From: Riemerella columbipharyngis | GTDB taxonomy: Bacteria; Bacteroidota; Bacteroidia; Flavobacteriales; Weeksellaceae | Assembly: GCF_900101995.1 (NCBI RefSeq) | Contig: NZ_FNAS01000004.1 | Location: 1-64,000 of the forward strand | Length of the DNA: 64,000 nt | Direction of reading: 5' to 3' | Part shown: positions 24,010 to 32,230 of the stretch, in pieces | Layout of the letters: every line of letters starts with the position of its first letter | Numbering within the stretch: position 1 is the first letter of the stretch | The notes under the pieces: generated by a model | Seen by the model: only the letters and a program-made list of their open reading frames with translations | Database searches by the model: none | Told to the model about the DNA's origin: nothing | Translations under genes and position numbers: made by a program

Positions 24010-24369
24010 TTAAATATTTTTTCTTTCTAATACCTTACCCAATTGATATACCATGCAACAGATAGGGTAGATGGTGCCGTCTTCCATTTCCCATTCTATA
24101 ACTCCTTCTTCGTCCACTTCAAAATCAACAAAGGCGTTTTTAATCTCAATTAACACTTCAGGTCTATCTGTCTTGTAGCCGTTAAAAAAACGAATAGCAT
24201 CGTATTTAACTACTTCTGTAACTTCGTAAGTATTGTCATCTTCGTGTAATACGATTTTACAATACTTCTTTTCATTTTTTGGTAAAATATCTCTAAATTC
24301 ATCAGTTTTTTCACCAGATAAGATTTGTTCTAAAAAATGTCTTTTAATTTGTAATGTTAATACTTTCAT
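24010..24369 (-). CDS. ASCH-domain protein
   Basis: A 119-residue protein with the ASCH (ASC-1 homology) pattern: an N-terminal LQIKRHFLEQILSGEKTDEFRD, where a small beta-barrel presents a basic groove, and strands with KYCKIVLHEDD and AIRFFNGYKTDRPEVLIEIK. ASCH proteins bind RNA or act as amidohydrolases on modified nucleosides. Phage versions of unknown target are common next to recombination and packaging genes. It starts 5 nt after the NinG-like gene. Confidence 0.75.
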   Translation of the reverse strand: MKVLTLQIKRHFLEQILSGEKTDEFRDILPKNEKKYCKIVLHEDDNTYEVTEVVKYDAIRFFNGYKTDRPEVLIEIKNAFVDFEVDEEGVIEWEMEDGTIYPICCMVYQLGKVLERKNI

Positions 24370-24373
24370 TTCT

Positions 24374-24796
24374 CTATTTTTTTAATTGTTTTTTCATTCT
24401 TTCTATGAGTTCTATAAGCATAATTCTATCGTGCTTGTAGTGGCTAATATACGCCATTTTCTCTAATTGCTCAAATCGTTTTTTGCCTATCTTTCTGATA
24501 AGTCTTTCTCGGTAGGGTATAAGGTTACCATGCTGGTGTAGATTACACTGAATACACTGGCTGTGTATATTATCCAAATCAAATCTTACGCTTGGGTAAT
24601 TGCCCCTACTGAAATAATGCCCTGCATTACACTGGTGTTTTGGCTTGTACTTACCGCAAGAAATACACACAAAATCGCCTTTGTCATTTATCGCATCACG
24701 CTCACGCACAAAAGCATTTACTAACTTCTGGGCTTGCTCTACAAGTTGCCCCTTTGTCTTAGCTTTGTATTTCAGTATGATTTTTGCATCTATCAC
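24374..24796 (-). CDS. NinG-like HNH-type recombination protein
   Basis: A 140-residue protein with the lambda NinG pattern: a basic helix (KTKGQLVEQAQKLVNAFVRE), a zinc-binding pair CISCGKYKP, NAGHYFSRGNYPSVRFDLDN, HSQCIQCNLHQHGN and a C-terminal helix with YRERLIRKIG. It belongs to the HNH nuclease superfamily and is linked with phage recombination or Holliday-junction handling. The only in-frame start is GTG at 24796, 4 nt beyond the -7 box of late promoter P4, so the mRNA may be leaderless. It opens the operon leading to the terminase genes. Confidence 0.82.
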   Translation of the reverse strand: MIDAKIILKYKAKTKGQLVEQAQKLVNAFVRERDAINDKGDFVCISCGKYKPKHQCNAGHYFSRGNYPSVRFDLDNIHSQCIQCNLHQHGNLIPYRERLIRKIGKKRFEQLEKMAYISHYKHDRIMLIELIERMKKQLKK

Positions 24797-24800
24797 CTCA

Positions 24801-24896
24801 CAAAGATAATCATATGTTTCTTTTAATCAAATAGATAAAAGCGGTCTTTTGGTCGAAAAACAAAGTTTTTGCATTTAAAAACCGCTTTTTGAAACA
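24801..24896 (-). promoter_or_regulatory. Late promoter P4 (NinG-terminase operon)
   Basis: Minus strand: upstream element 24896-24861, 30 nt, -33 TTG (24830-24828), 19 nt, -7 TATCTTTG (24808-24801), then the NinG-like GTG at 24796. The element is nearly identical to those of P1 and P2. Confidence 0.8.
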
Positions 24897-24898
24897 TA

Positions 24899-25219
24899 TT
24901 ACGCCAAATAAACAAGGTTAAACTTCTTAAAACATCTAAATCCTTGTTTTTCTGTGTCGAAATACACCTGTGTGGTGGGGTTAGGCTTTCTTTCAGTGCC
25001 TTTGGGCTCTGGTATTAGATTTGGTGCGAGAGTGCCCCACGCCTCACGAATTTCGCCATTTACTTTTTGAAAATAGAATTTAACTATTTCCGTTTGCATA
25101 GCTCTTTTTAGTTTGAAGTTTGCCCACGCTTTTTTTAGGCATTCACTAAATTTAATGCCTGTTTGCTTGAAAAACTGCCAAGCTAACTTCATAATTTGTT
25201 TTAAATCTTGAGTTTTCAT
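24899..25219 (-). CDS. WYL_2 (SH3-like barrel) phage protein
   Basis: A 106-residue protein with an N-terminal helical region (IMKLAWQFFKQTGIKFSECL) and a C-terminal WYL_2 domain: VKFYFQKVNGEIREAWGTL, then a TTQVYFDTEKQGFRCFKKFN stretch. This Sm/SH3-like family is frequent in Bacteroidetes mobile elements and is thought to bind nucleic acid or a ligand. It lies upstream of late promoter P4 and follows the 133-residue gene by 10 nt. Confidence 0.75.
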   Translation of the reverse strand: MKTQDLKQIMKLAWQFFKQTGIKFSECLKKAWANFKLKRAMQTEIVKFYFQKVNGEIREAWGTLAPNLIPEPKGTERKPNPTTQVYFDTEKQGFRCFKKFNLVYLA

Positions 25220-25229
25220 AATATTCTTT

Positions 25230-25631
25230 TTAATCTATTTGATAATATACATTCACATCAAGTCCTCTACTTGTTAATTCATCGTAAATAAATTTTACAT
25301 GGCTTGCTCTTCTATCTGCTTGCCCTGCGTAATCATAAGCAATGATATATGCACCTCTATAGTAAGGGTGATGATAGAGTTCAAGACCTGTAATATCTTG
25401 TATCAACTTAATAAAAGACTTTCTTCTACCTTTCAATTTGATATACACACTATCAAGGTTGCAAGTGCCACCATCTTCTACATTGTTAAATAACACATCA
25501 GAGTGTACTACACTCATCAATTTCATAGCAATATCAAAAGCCTCTACATTGCTTTTTGTTGCTGGTGTATTCATATTGAAGAAGTAGTCTTCTCTTGCTT
25601 CTGTTGATAATAAGTCGCCTAATGTTTTCAT
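25230..25631 (-). CDS. Hypothetical early phage protein
   Basis: A 133-residue protein of unknown family, the first leftward gene facing the XRE regulator. It is mixed alpha/beta with a central basic patch (IKLKGRRKSFIKLIQDI) and a C-terminal DVNVYYQID. No membrane segment or enzymatic motif is seen. A minus-strand -7 box TATATTTG lies at 25682-25675, so its transcript starts in the operator region shared with the XRE gene; it is probably controlled by that regulator. Confidence 0.65.
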   Translation of the reverse strand: MKTLGDLLSTEAREDYFFNMNTPATKSNVEAFDIAMKLMSVVHSDVLFNNVEDGGTCNLDSVYIKLKGRRKSFIKLIQDITGLELYHHPYYRGAYIIAYDYAGQADRRASHVKFIYDELTSRGLDVNVYYQID

Positions 25632-25674
25632 AATACTTTCTATTTGTTAAACCTCTATTTTAATTTTCACTTTG

Positions 25675-25827
25675 CAAATATAGTAGTTACTTACAATATA
25701 AGTAAATTTTAATAGTATTTTTTTACAATATTTCTTCAGTTGATATTGTAATTATTTGATATATAAAAGTTTAGAGAAAATAAATTTTACAATATTTTCT
25801 CAGCATTATTACGTATATTTGCAATAT
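25675..25827. promoter_or_regulatory. Divergent operator region with five TTACAATAT-type sites
   Basis: The motif TTACAATAT occurs at 25691-25699, 25723-25731 and 25787-25795, inverted (ATATTGTAA) at 25743-25751, and as TTGCAATAT at 25819-25827. The last overlaps a rightward -7 box TATATTTG (25814-25821) before the XRE gene, and a leftward -7 box TATATTTG lies at 25682-25675. This is the layout of a phage immunity operator. Confidence 0.72.
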
Positions 25828-25841
25828 TAAAAGAAAAGTAT

Positions 25842-26090
25842 ATGAACGAAACACGAATAAAAGAAGTGGCTAAAATGAAAGGCTATTCCTTGCAAGAGCT
25901 TTCTACAATGATAGGTATAACTTACACATCTTTTTTTAGACGAATACAAAACCCTAAGCTATCAAGTCTTCAAGAAATAGCCAAAGCGTTAGAATGTCAA
26001 ATTGCGGAACTTTTACCTGCTGGCAATGGTTTTTCTCATTTCTATGATGACCAAACAGGGGAATGGCTAGGTATTAGGCGAAAAAATTAA
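25842..26090 (+). CDS. XRE-family repressor-like protein
   Basis: An 82-residue protein with a Cro/CI-type helix-turn-helix (about residues 15-45: SLQELSTMIGITYTSFFRRI, then SSLQEIAKALECQIAELLP) and a short C-terminal tail. It diverges from the early gene at 25631 and is preceded by five copies of a 9-bp motif, so it is the likely regulator of the prophage. It has no peptidase domain of the LexA/CI type, so control of cleavage or antirepression would need another factor. Confidence 0.82.
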   Translation: MNETRIKEVAKMKGYSLQELSTMIGITYTSFFRRIQNPKLSSLQEIAKALECQIAELLPAGNGFSHFYDDQTGEWLGIRRKN

Positions 26091-26123
26091 ATTTATCAAT
26101 AAATGTAACTTTTGCTTATCCGT

Positions 26124-26212
26124 ATCCCCCGTAAAACGAGATAAGGTATGGTTGTAACGAAACTTTTGCACATTTTGTTTTAGAAAACTACACATCTCGT
26201 TTTGCGGGGTAT
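26124..26212. repeat. 19-bp inverted repeat with 51-nt spacer at the prophage edge
   Basis: Arms at 26124-26142 and 26194-26212 pair at 17 of 19 positions (core AAAACGAGAT and its complement, flanked by a CCCCG/CGGGG block). No T-run follows, so it is not a usual terminator. It is the only GC-rich patch in the region between the XRE gene and bamD. Confidence 0.7.
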
Positions 26213-26707
26213 AGGTTTATATGATTAATAACTAAATCAAAAACTTTTAGGGTTTTGTATTATTCTTTTATGAAATTATTCCATATCAACAATATAGAAA
26301 TAATAAATAAAAGAGTCGAGTATATTTTTTAGTTCTAAAACTAAGTCCTTGTAATTTTTAGGAATATATATTTGAGGTAGATACCTCCTGCTGTGGCTTA
26401 ATTTTATTTGACCTTAAAAATCAATTCAAATACTTTCAAAAATTAAATACTTGAATCTGGAAGGTAATTAGATTTTAGACAACTATTAACCTATTTAGGC
26501 ATCGCAATTTTATTTTGGATCTTAGCCCAAATAAATTATTGTTATTTAATAAATACACTCCCCAAAAAGCAATATCTATTGATCATTAAAAATATCTAAT
26601 GTGTAATCGGGGATTAAAAGGGCTTTAAAACTGTGTTAAAGTTTCATAAATACTAAAGGTTTAGCAAAAAAGTTTTATTTTTGCAACATACATACTAAAG
26701 TTTACAG
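26213..26707. other. Noncoding junction between prophage and bamD
   Basis: About 500 bases of AT-rich sequence without a supportable gene, tRNA or integrase remnant. A -7 box TATTTTTG at 26676-26683, 24 nt before the bamD ATG, is the only clear element; no TTG stands at the expected -33 position. The prophage end probably lies here but no direct repeat can be named without the left end. Confidence 0.6.
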
Positions 26708-27598
26708 ATGAAAAAATATATCTTATGTATTGGGGTTGCCTTAGTGGCGGCATCTTGTAATAAACAATTCGATGACGCTATGAAGAGTGCGGATAAGGAT
26801 CTTATCATAAAGGTTGCCGACGATATGTATGCCAAAAAAAAATGGAAACAGGTTTTATCTCTATATGAGCATGTCCAGAATTTGGTTTCAGGAAGTGAAG
26901 AGGCTTCTGATATTCTATTTAAATCGGCATACGCAAATTATTACGATAAGCAATACCGCCTTGCAGGGCATCAGTTTAAGCAGTTTGCAATCAATGACGG
27001 GCTGTCTGATGACCCTCGTAGAGAAGAAGCTGCCTATATGTCTGCAATATGCTATTATCAAGGTTCTTTAGATTACAATTTGGATCAAACAAGTACAAGA
27101 CTTGCCATCACAGAATTGCAAAATTTTCTGAATACTTATCCTAATTCGGATAGAGCTAAAAATATTAGAAACTTGATAGATGAGCTGGAATACAAATTGG
27201 AATACAAGGCATTCCAAAATGCAAAGCAGTACTATAAGATGCTGGAATACAAATCTGCAATTATCAATTTTAATAATATGCTTGATGATTTTCCGGCAAC
27301 AAAGCTTCGCTCTAAGGCAGAAAATTATTTACTTAACGCCAAAGCCCAGCTGGCACTCAATTCTAAATTTGATTTAAAGGGAGATCGTCTGCAAGATGCT
27401 ATTGCTTACACTAAGTATGTTGAAAAAAAGTATCCGGATAGTAATATGTCTAAAGATGCATTGGCTCTTAGAGATGAATTAAATGCGGCTTACGAAAAGT
27501 ATACTAAATTGAAACAACAGATAGATACAGATAAAGCCGATTACGATAAAAAAATGAAAGAGAAAGAAGAACAAAAAGAAAATAAAGATAATTCTTAA
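26708..27598 (+). CDS. bamD: Outer membrane assembly lipoprotein BamD
   Basis: A 296-residue lipoprotein with a signal peptide and lipobox (LVAASC, Cys at 16) and TPR-type helical repeats through the body (for example LYEHVQNLVSGSEEASDILF and AITELQNFLNTYPNSDRAKN), matching the YfiO/BamD family. It is part of the BAM complex that inserts beta-barrel proteins at the outer membrane. The C-terminus is a charged coil with EEQKENKDNS. It is followed 63 nt later by rpoZ, the usual Bacteroidetes order. Confidence 0.9.
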   Translation: MKKYILCIGVALVAASCNKQFDDAMKSADKDLIIKVADDMYAKKKWKQVLSLYEHVQNLVSGSEEASDILFKSAYANYYDKQYRLAGHQFKQFAINDGLSDDPRREEAAYMSAICYYQGSLDYNLDQTSTRLAITELQNFLNTYPNSDRAKNIRNLIDELEYKLEYKAFQNAKQYYKMLEYKSAIINFNNMLDDFPATKLRSKAENYLLNAKAQLALNSKFDLKGDRLQDAIAYTKYVEKKYPDSNMSKDALALRDELNAAYEKYTKLKQQIDTDKADYDKKMKEKEEQKENKDNS

Positions 27599-27628
27599 CT
27601 TTCATATTTTTAGTTTGATAAAAATACT

Positions 27629-27636
27629 TATCTTTG
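27629..27636 (+). promoter_or_regulatory. rpoZ promoter -7 element
   Basis: TATCTTTG (TAnnTTTG) 25 nt before the rpoZ ATG, in the gap after bamD. No TTG at the usual spacing was seen. Confidence 0.55.
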
Positions 27637-27661
27637 CACTTAGAAAAAATAATAATATAAA

Positions 27662-27979
27662 ATGAGTATAAAGGATTCAAAAGCGGAAACAAACACTATA
27701 ACCTATGATAGAGACAAAATAGAAGAAAAAGTAGGCTCTATCTACGAGGCTATCGTAATAATGGGTAAAAGAGCAGAGCAGATAAACAGCGAGCTTCATA
27801 CAGATTTGCGTAATAAATTGGATGAGTTTGCAGTTTCTAATAACTCGCTGGAGGAAGTTTTTGAGAATAGAGAGCAGATAGAAATCTCCAAACTTTATGA
27901 AAAATTACCAAAGCCGACTTCTATAGCTATTAGAGAATGGTTAGATGATGATATTTATTTCAGAAAAACAGAAGAATAA
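27662..27979 (+). CDS. rpoZ: RNA polymerase omega subunit (Rpb6-like)
   Basis: A 105-residue protein of the flavobacterial omega type: NTITYDRDKIEEKVGSIYEA, then AIVIMGKRAEQINSELHTDL and LEEVFENREQIEISKLYEKL, ending in a short acidic tail. Omega stabilises beta-prime and assists enzyme assembly. It lacks the classical Proteobacterial omega start but matches the Bacteroidetes Rpb6 family in length and layout. A strong terminator follows 20 nt after the stop. Confidence 0.88.
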   Translation: MSIKDSKAETNTITYDRDKIEEKVGSIYEAIVIMGKRAEQINSELHTDLRNKLDEFAVSNNSLEEVFENREQIEISKLYEKLPKPTSIAIREWLDDDIYFRKTEE

Positions 27980-27998
27980 AGTGTTTTTTATAATATAC

Positions 27999-28033
27999 AA
28001 AAAGGTCAGCAAAATAATTTTGCTGACCTTTTT
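27999..28033. terminator. Bidirectional terminator between rpoZ and lipA
   Basis: A perfect 16-bp stem (AAAAAGGTCAGCAAAA and its complement) with a 3-nt loop, A-run on one side and T-run on the other. It serves rpoZ from the left and lipA from the right. Confidence 0.95.
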
Positions 28034-28053
28034 GTATTTTTATTCAGTCAATC

Positions 28054-28920
28054 CTAATGGATATGCTTTTCTGCGTGGTACGAACTTCTTACCAAAGGAG
28101 AACTTTCTACATGCCTAAATCCTAAGCTTCTTGCAAAACTGCCATATTCCTCAAATTCTTCAGGGGTAATGAACCGCTGCACGGGAAGATGCTTCTTGGT
28201 AGGTTGCAGGTATTGTCCCAGAGTAATCACATCTACCTCTGCATTCCTAATATCCTCTATGGTTTGGAATACTTCGTGTTTTTCTTCTCCTAAGCCTAAC
28301 ATTACGCCCGTTTTGGTGCGGCGTTGTCCCGCTTTTTTAAGGTAATGAAGTACCTCTAAGCTTCTCTCGTATTTGGCTTGGATACGAACTTCACGAGTAA
28401 GTCTTTTTACGGTTTCCATATTGTGAGAAATCACTTCTGGTGCTACCTCCACAAGACGGTCTAAATGCTTTGTAATACCTTGGAAATCGGGGATAAGGGT
28501 TTCCATTGTCGTTCCCGGGGAAATCCTTCGTACGGCGTTTACTGTTTCGGCCCAGAGTATAGAGCCCATATCTTTTAGGTCGTCTCTATCCACGGAAGTC
28601 AGTACGGCGTGTTTTATTTTCATCAGCTTGATGGAACGGGCCACCTTTTCGGGTTCGTCCCAGTTTACCTCCATAGGTTTACCGGTCTTTACCCCACAAA
28701 AACCGCAGCTGCGGGTACAAATATTTCCCAAAATCATAAAAGTAGCGGTACCCTCTCCCCAGCATTCGCCCATATTAGGGCAAGATCCGCTCTGGCAGAT
28801 GGTGTTCAGTTTATATTTATCTACCAGAGTTCTTAGTTCTCTATAGTTTTTTCCGGTAGGCAGTTTTACCCTAATCCATTTGGGCTTTTGTGTTACAGTA
28901 TTGTCCATATTCAGCTGCAA
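28054..28920 (-). CDS. lipA: Lipoyl synthase
   Basis: A 288-residue radical SAM enzyme that inserts two sulfur atoms into octanoyl groups to make lipoyl cofactors for 2-oxoacid dehydrogenases. It has both cluster motifs: Cys42-x4-Cys47-x5-Cys53 (sulfur-donating cluster) and Cys68-x3-Cys72-x2-Cys75 (radical SAM cluster), followed by GVKTGKP. A second in-frame ATG 4 codons in could also start it. It follows the sigma factor gene by 20 nt, so the two are likely cotranscribed. Confidence 0.96.
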   Translation of the reverse strand: MQLNMDNTVTQKPKWIRVKLPTGKNYRELRTLVDKYKLNTICQSGSCPNMGECWGEGTATFMILGNICTRSCGFCGVKTGKPMEVNWDEPEKVARSIKLMKIKHAVLTSVDRDDLKDMGSILWAETVNAVRRISPGTTMETLIPDFQGITKHLDRLVEVAPEVISHNMETVKRLTREVRIQAKYERSLEVLHYLKKAGQRRTKTGVMLGLGEEKHEVFQTIEDIRNAEVDVITLGQYLQPTKKHLPVQRFITPEEFEEYGSFARSLGFRHVESSPLVRSSYHAEKHIH

Positions 28921-28940
28921 AGGTAAAGAAATGTTTTTTA

Positions 28941-29495
28941 TTAGTAATAATTGTTTTTAAGAAGCTCTGCCAAAAGTTTCTTAGCTCGCATAATTCTCAC
29001 TTTTGTATTAGAGACAGAGATACCGAGTTTATCCGCAATTTCTTTTATACTTAGTTCTTCAAAAAATCTAAGTCGTATTATTTTTTTGTATTTTTCGTCA
29101 AGAGCCTCTATGGTTTGTATAATTTCTTGTTGTTTCTCTTGCGATATCATAAGTTCTTCAGGGGAACACTCCAAGTGGTTTTTCAGAACACTCATATTTT
29201 CCGTAGAAGTTTCGTTGTTTAGATTTTGTTTTCTATGGAAATCTATTATGGTATTTTGGGCAATCGTCAGTATCCAAGTTTTGAAAGAAAAATCAGGATT
29301 GTAGCTATCCAGCTTTGCCAAGGTCTTAGAGAAGACTCTCACCGTAATGTCATCAGTAATGTTTTTATCTTTTACTTTCTGCATTACAAAAGAAAACACA
29401 TCTATCCAAAGCGTGTTGATGAGCTTAGTCTGAGCCTCTCTATCTTTGGTTTTAGCTTCCTCTATGAGGGATAATAGATTGTTTTTTTTAGGCAT
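28941..29495 (-). CDS. ECF-type RNA polymerase sigma factor
   Basis: A 184-residue sigma-70 family protein with region 2 ([40 protein letters not shown]) and region 4 ([20 protein letters not shown], then [20 protein letters not shown] helix-turn-helix). No anti-sigma gene is adjacent: the esterase gene lies upstream (10 nt) and lipA downstream. The stimulus it senses cannot be told from the sequence. Confidence 0.9.
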   Translation of the reverse strand: MPKKNNLLSLIEEAKTKDREAQTKLINTLWIDVFSFVMQKVKDKNITDDITVRVFSKTLAKLDSYNPDFSFKTWILTIAQNTIIDFHRKQNLNNETSTENMSVLKNHLECSPEELMISQEKQQEIIQTIEALDEKYKKIIRLRFFEELSIKEIADKLGISVSNTKVRIMRAKKLLAELLKNNYY

Positions 29496-29505
29496 AAATC
29501 AAAAA

Positions 29506-30144
29506 TTAGCTACGAAAAAATTCCATTAAATCTTGATAGTTTTTTTGATTAACTCCGTGCCCACTCATATATTCTCTGAAAGTAAAATAGGCACCTATAT
29601 CGTAAAGCAAATCAGCTGCTTTTCTCGCCCATTCCAGAGGTATTACAGCATCATCGGTACCATGGGAAATGAAAAATCTTAGCCGTTCTATTTTCTTTTT
29701 GTCTTTTACGATATTGGTTAATATTTTCATTTCGGGATAGCCGCTCAGGCAGGCTATTTTTTGGAACATATCGGGGTAGGTGAGCGCCATAGCGTAAGAG
29801 AGTATAGCACCTTGGCTGAAGCCGCATAAATGTATGTCTCCTTCGGTATTTCCATAGCGTTCTCTCACTTGTTTTACGGTTTGGATAATCGCTTGGATAG
29901 AGAGGTTCGCTTGTTCGGTATTGATGAATTTTTCGGAATTTACGAAATCTATATCGTACCACGCATATCCTCCATAGACTGTTGTTTTTGGTGCTCTTAG
30001 GCTAATAATCAGCCATTCCTCCGGCAGGGTAGGGACAAAGGAAAAAAGATCTTCCTCATTGCTTCCGTATCCGTGTATTAGCACCAGCAGAGGGGTGTTT
30101 TTATTGATAATATTAGGCTCTTTTATGAGGTATTGTATATCCAT
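29506..30144 (-). CDS. Phospholipase/carboxylesterase (alpha/beta hydrolase)
   Basis: A 212-residue cytoplasmic hydrolase of the Abhydrolase_2 type: oxyanion segment HGYGSNEEDLFSFVP, nucleophile GFSQG, acid in GTDDAVIPLEWA and base His in SGHGVNQ. Such enzymes cleave acyl or phenyl esters and lysophospholipids. It starts 18 nt after the dcp stop and precedes the sigma factor gene by 10 nt. No signal peptide is present. Confidence 0.85.
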   Translation of the reverse strand: MDIQYLIKEPNIINKNTPLLVLIHGYGSNEEDLFSFVPTLPEEWLIISLRAPKTTVYGGYAWYDIDFVNSEKFINTEQANLSIQAIIQTVKQVRERYGNTEGDIHLCGFSQGAILSYAMALTYPDMFQKIACLSGYPEMKILTNIVKDKKKIERLRFFISHGTDDAVIPLEWARKAADLLYDIGAYFTFREYMSGHGVNQKNYQDLMEFFRS

Positions 30145-30162
30145 AATTGTTTTTAGATTTAA

Positions 30163-32184
30163 TTAAATTCCAAAAGCCCTTTTCAGTAGGCTTTCTACTT
30201 TTGGCTCTCTTCCTCTGAAAGCGATGTAGAGTGCCATAGGGTCTTTGGTACCGCCACTTGCGAGCAGTATTTTATATTTTTTTGCCGTTTCTTCGTCAAA
30301 GATGCCGCGTTCTTTGAAATACTGAAAAGCATCAGCATCTAAGACTTCTGCCCATTTGTAAGAATAGTATCCTGCGGAATATCCGCCTTGGAATATATGG
30401 GAAAAACTCGTACTAATGGCAGATTTTGGATTGTCGGGGTAGAGGGTGGTTTTCCCGATGGCTTCTTTTTCAAAAGTTTTTACTTCAAAATCATCGCCTA
30501 TTTCATTGGTGTGATAAGTCATATCCAATAGTCCAAAGCCCAGCTGCCGCATCGTCTGATAGCCTTCCATAAAGTTTTTGGATAATGCCAATTTTTCTAT
30601 TTTCTCGTTGGGGAGTACTTCTCCCGATTGATAATGTTTAGCAAAAGTTTTTAGGAACGAAGGTTCGTAGCAGTAGTTTTCCAAGAACTGAGAAGGTAGC
30701 TCTACAAAATCCCATTTTACTGAAGTTCCGGATAGATTAGGGTACTGGGTGTCTGCTAAAACGCCGTGTAGAGCGTGTCCGAACTCGTGGAACAGTGTGG
30801 TTACCTCTTGGAAGGTGAGTAGGCTCGGTGTTCCTTGTGTAGGCTTGGAAAAATTACAAACCACCGAAATATGAGGCCTATTATTTTCCCTATTTTTTTT
30901 GAATTGATTTTTGAATACCGTCATCCAAGCGCCGGCTCTTTTACCTTTTCTCGGGTGGTAGTCTGCATAGAGCAAAGCCTTGTACGCGCCGTTTTCCGTT
31001 ATTTTGTAAGTTTTTACATCGGGGTGGTAGGTTTGCACATCTTTTATTTCTTCAAAATCTAATCCGAATAATGTTTTGGCTAATCCAAATACTGCCGCTT
31101 GTACCTTTTCCAATTGAAAATAGGGTTTAAGCTCTTCGTCGGTCAAGTCAAATTTTTCTTTTCTAAGTTTTTCGGCATAGTAGGCGTGGTCGTAGCTTTG
31201 TATAGTTTCTATGCCCTCTTTTTTCGCAAGAGTTTTTAGTGCTTCCACATCTTTTTTACCGTAAGGCATTGCCTTGTCTAATAATTCATTCAGAAAGCTA
31301 AATACCGCATCAGGACTTTTTGCCATTCTCTCCTCTAAGACATAAGAGGCAAAATTTTTATATCCCAACAGATGGGCTTTCTTTTGTCTGAGCTGTATGA
31401 TATCTTTAATGAGGTTTTGGTTGTCATAATCTCCGCCATCAAAAGCTTTGATGCCGTTTGCTAAGGCTAATTCTTTTCTTAATGCTCTATTTTCAGCATA
31501 GGTCATAAACGGAATGTAGCTCGGGTATTGCAGCGTTACTACAAATCCTTCTAAGCCTTTTTCTTTGGCTTCTTCGGCATATTGTTCTACGATGGCTTCC
31601 GGGATTCCTTTTAAGTCCTCTTTGTTTGTAATGTGTTTGTAATAAGCATTTGTAGCTGCCAATACATTTTGTCCGAATTGTAAAGATTTTAGAGCTAAAT
31701 TTTTATTGATTTCCTCCAAAACTTTTTTGTCTTCTTCACCGAGAAGTGCCCCATTTCTCACAAAGCCTTTGTAAGTTTCTTCCAGAAGTGTTTTTTGCTC
31801 GTCATTGAGGGCTAAGTTTTCTTTGTCGTCATAGACTTGTTTTACCCTTTGGAAAAGTGCTTGATTTTGAAATATTTTTGCAGTAAATGTTGTAAGCAAA
31901 GGCGAAACTTCTTGGGCTATTTGCTGAAGTTCATCATTTGTTTCTGCGGAATTAAGATTAAAAAATATGTGCGAGACATTATCCAAATGCTCTCCGGAAT
32001 AGGCGAGGGCTTCTATTGTATTTTCAAAATTCGGGGTTTGAGGATTATGAGAGATTGCCTCTATTTCTTTTTCGGAATTAGCAATAAGTTCCTTGAATGC
32101 AGGGAGATAATGTTCGTTTTTTATTTCAGAAAAAGGAGCGGACTGATATGGCGTCTCAAAAGACTTTAACAATGGATTTTGCAT
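30163..32184 (-). CDS. dcp: M3 family peptidyl-dipeptidase
   Basis: A 673-residue metallopeptidase with the zinc motif HEFGH (in TTLFHEFGHALHGVLADT) and the downstream Glu, and the long helical N-terminal half of the M3 family (Dcp/oligopeptidase A). It removes dipeptides from the C-termini of peptides. It has no signal peptide, so it is probably cytoplasmic. The length matches Dcp rather than the shorter thimet-type members. Confidence 0.92.
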   Translation of the reverse strand: MQNPLLKSFETPYQSAPFSEIKNEHYLPAFKELIANSEKEIEAISHNPQTPNFENTIEALAYSGEHLDNVSHIFFNLNSAETNDELQQIAQEVSPLLTTFTAKIFQNQALFQRVKQVYDDKENLALNDEQKTLLEETYKGFVRNGALLGEEDKKVLEEINKNLALKSLQFGQNVLAATNAYYKHITNKEDLKGIPEAIVEQYAEEAKEKGLEGFVVTLQYPSYIPFMTYAENRALRKELALANGIKAFDGGDYDNQNLIKDIIQLRQKKAHLLGYKNFASYVLEERMAKSPDAVFSFLNELLDKAMPYGKKDVEALKTLAKKEGIETIQSYDHAYYAEKLRKEKFDLTDEELKPYFQLEKVQAAVFGLAKTLFGLDFEEIKDVQTYHPDVKTYKITENGAYKALLYADYHPRKGKRAGAWMTVFKNQFKKNRENNRPHISVVCNFSKPTQGTPSLLTFQEVTTLFHEFGHALHGVLADTQYPNLSGTSVKWDFVELPSQFLENYCYEPSFLKTFAKHYQSGEVLPNEKIEKLALSKNFMEGYQTMRQLGFGLLDMTYHTNEIGDDFEVKTFEKEAIGKTTLYPDNPKSAISTSFSHIFQGGYSAGYYSYKWAEVLDADAFQYFKERGIFDEETAKKYKILLASGGTKDPMALYIAFRGREPKVESLLKRAFGI

Positions 32185-32230
32185 AATAATTTTATTTTTT
32201 TTTAATATAAAAAAGAATAAGATAGATACT

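Noticed and set aside
26213-26707. Possible tRNA or attachment site at the prophage right edge.
   Set aside because: No cloverleaf, no tRNA-like T-loop sequence and no direct repeat could be shown with only one end of the prophage in view.
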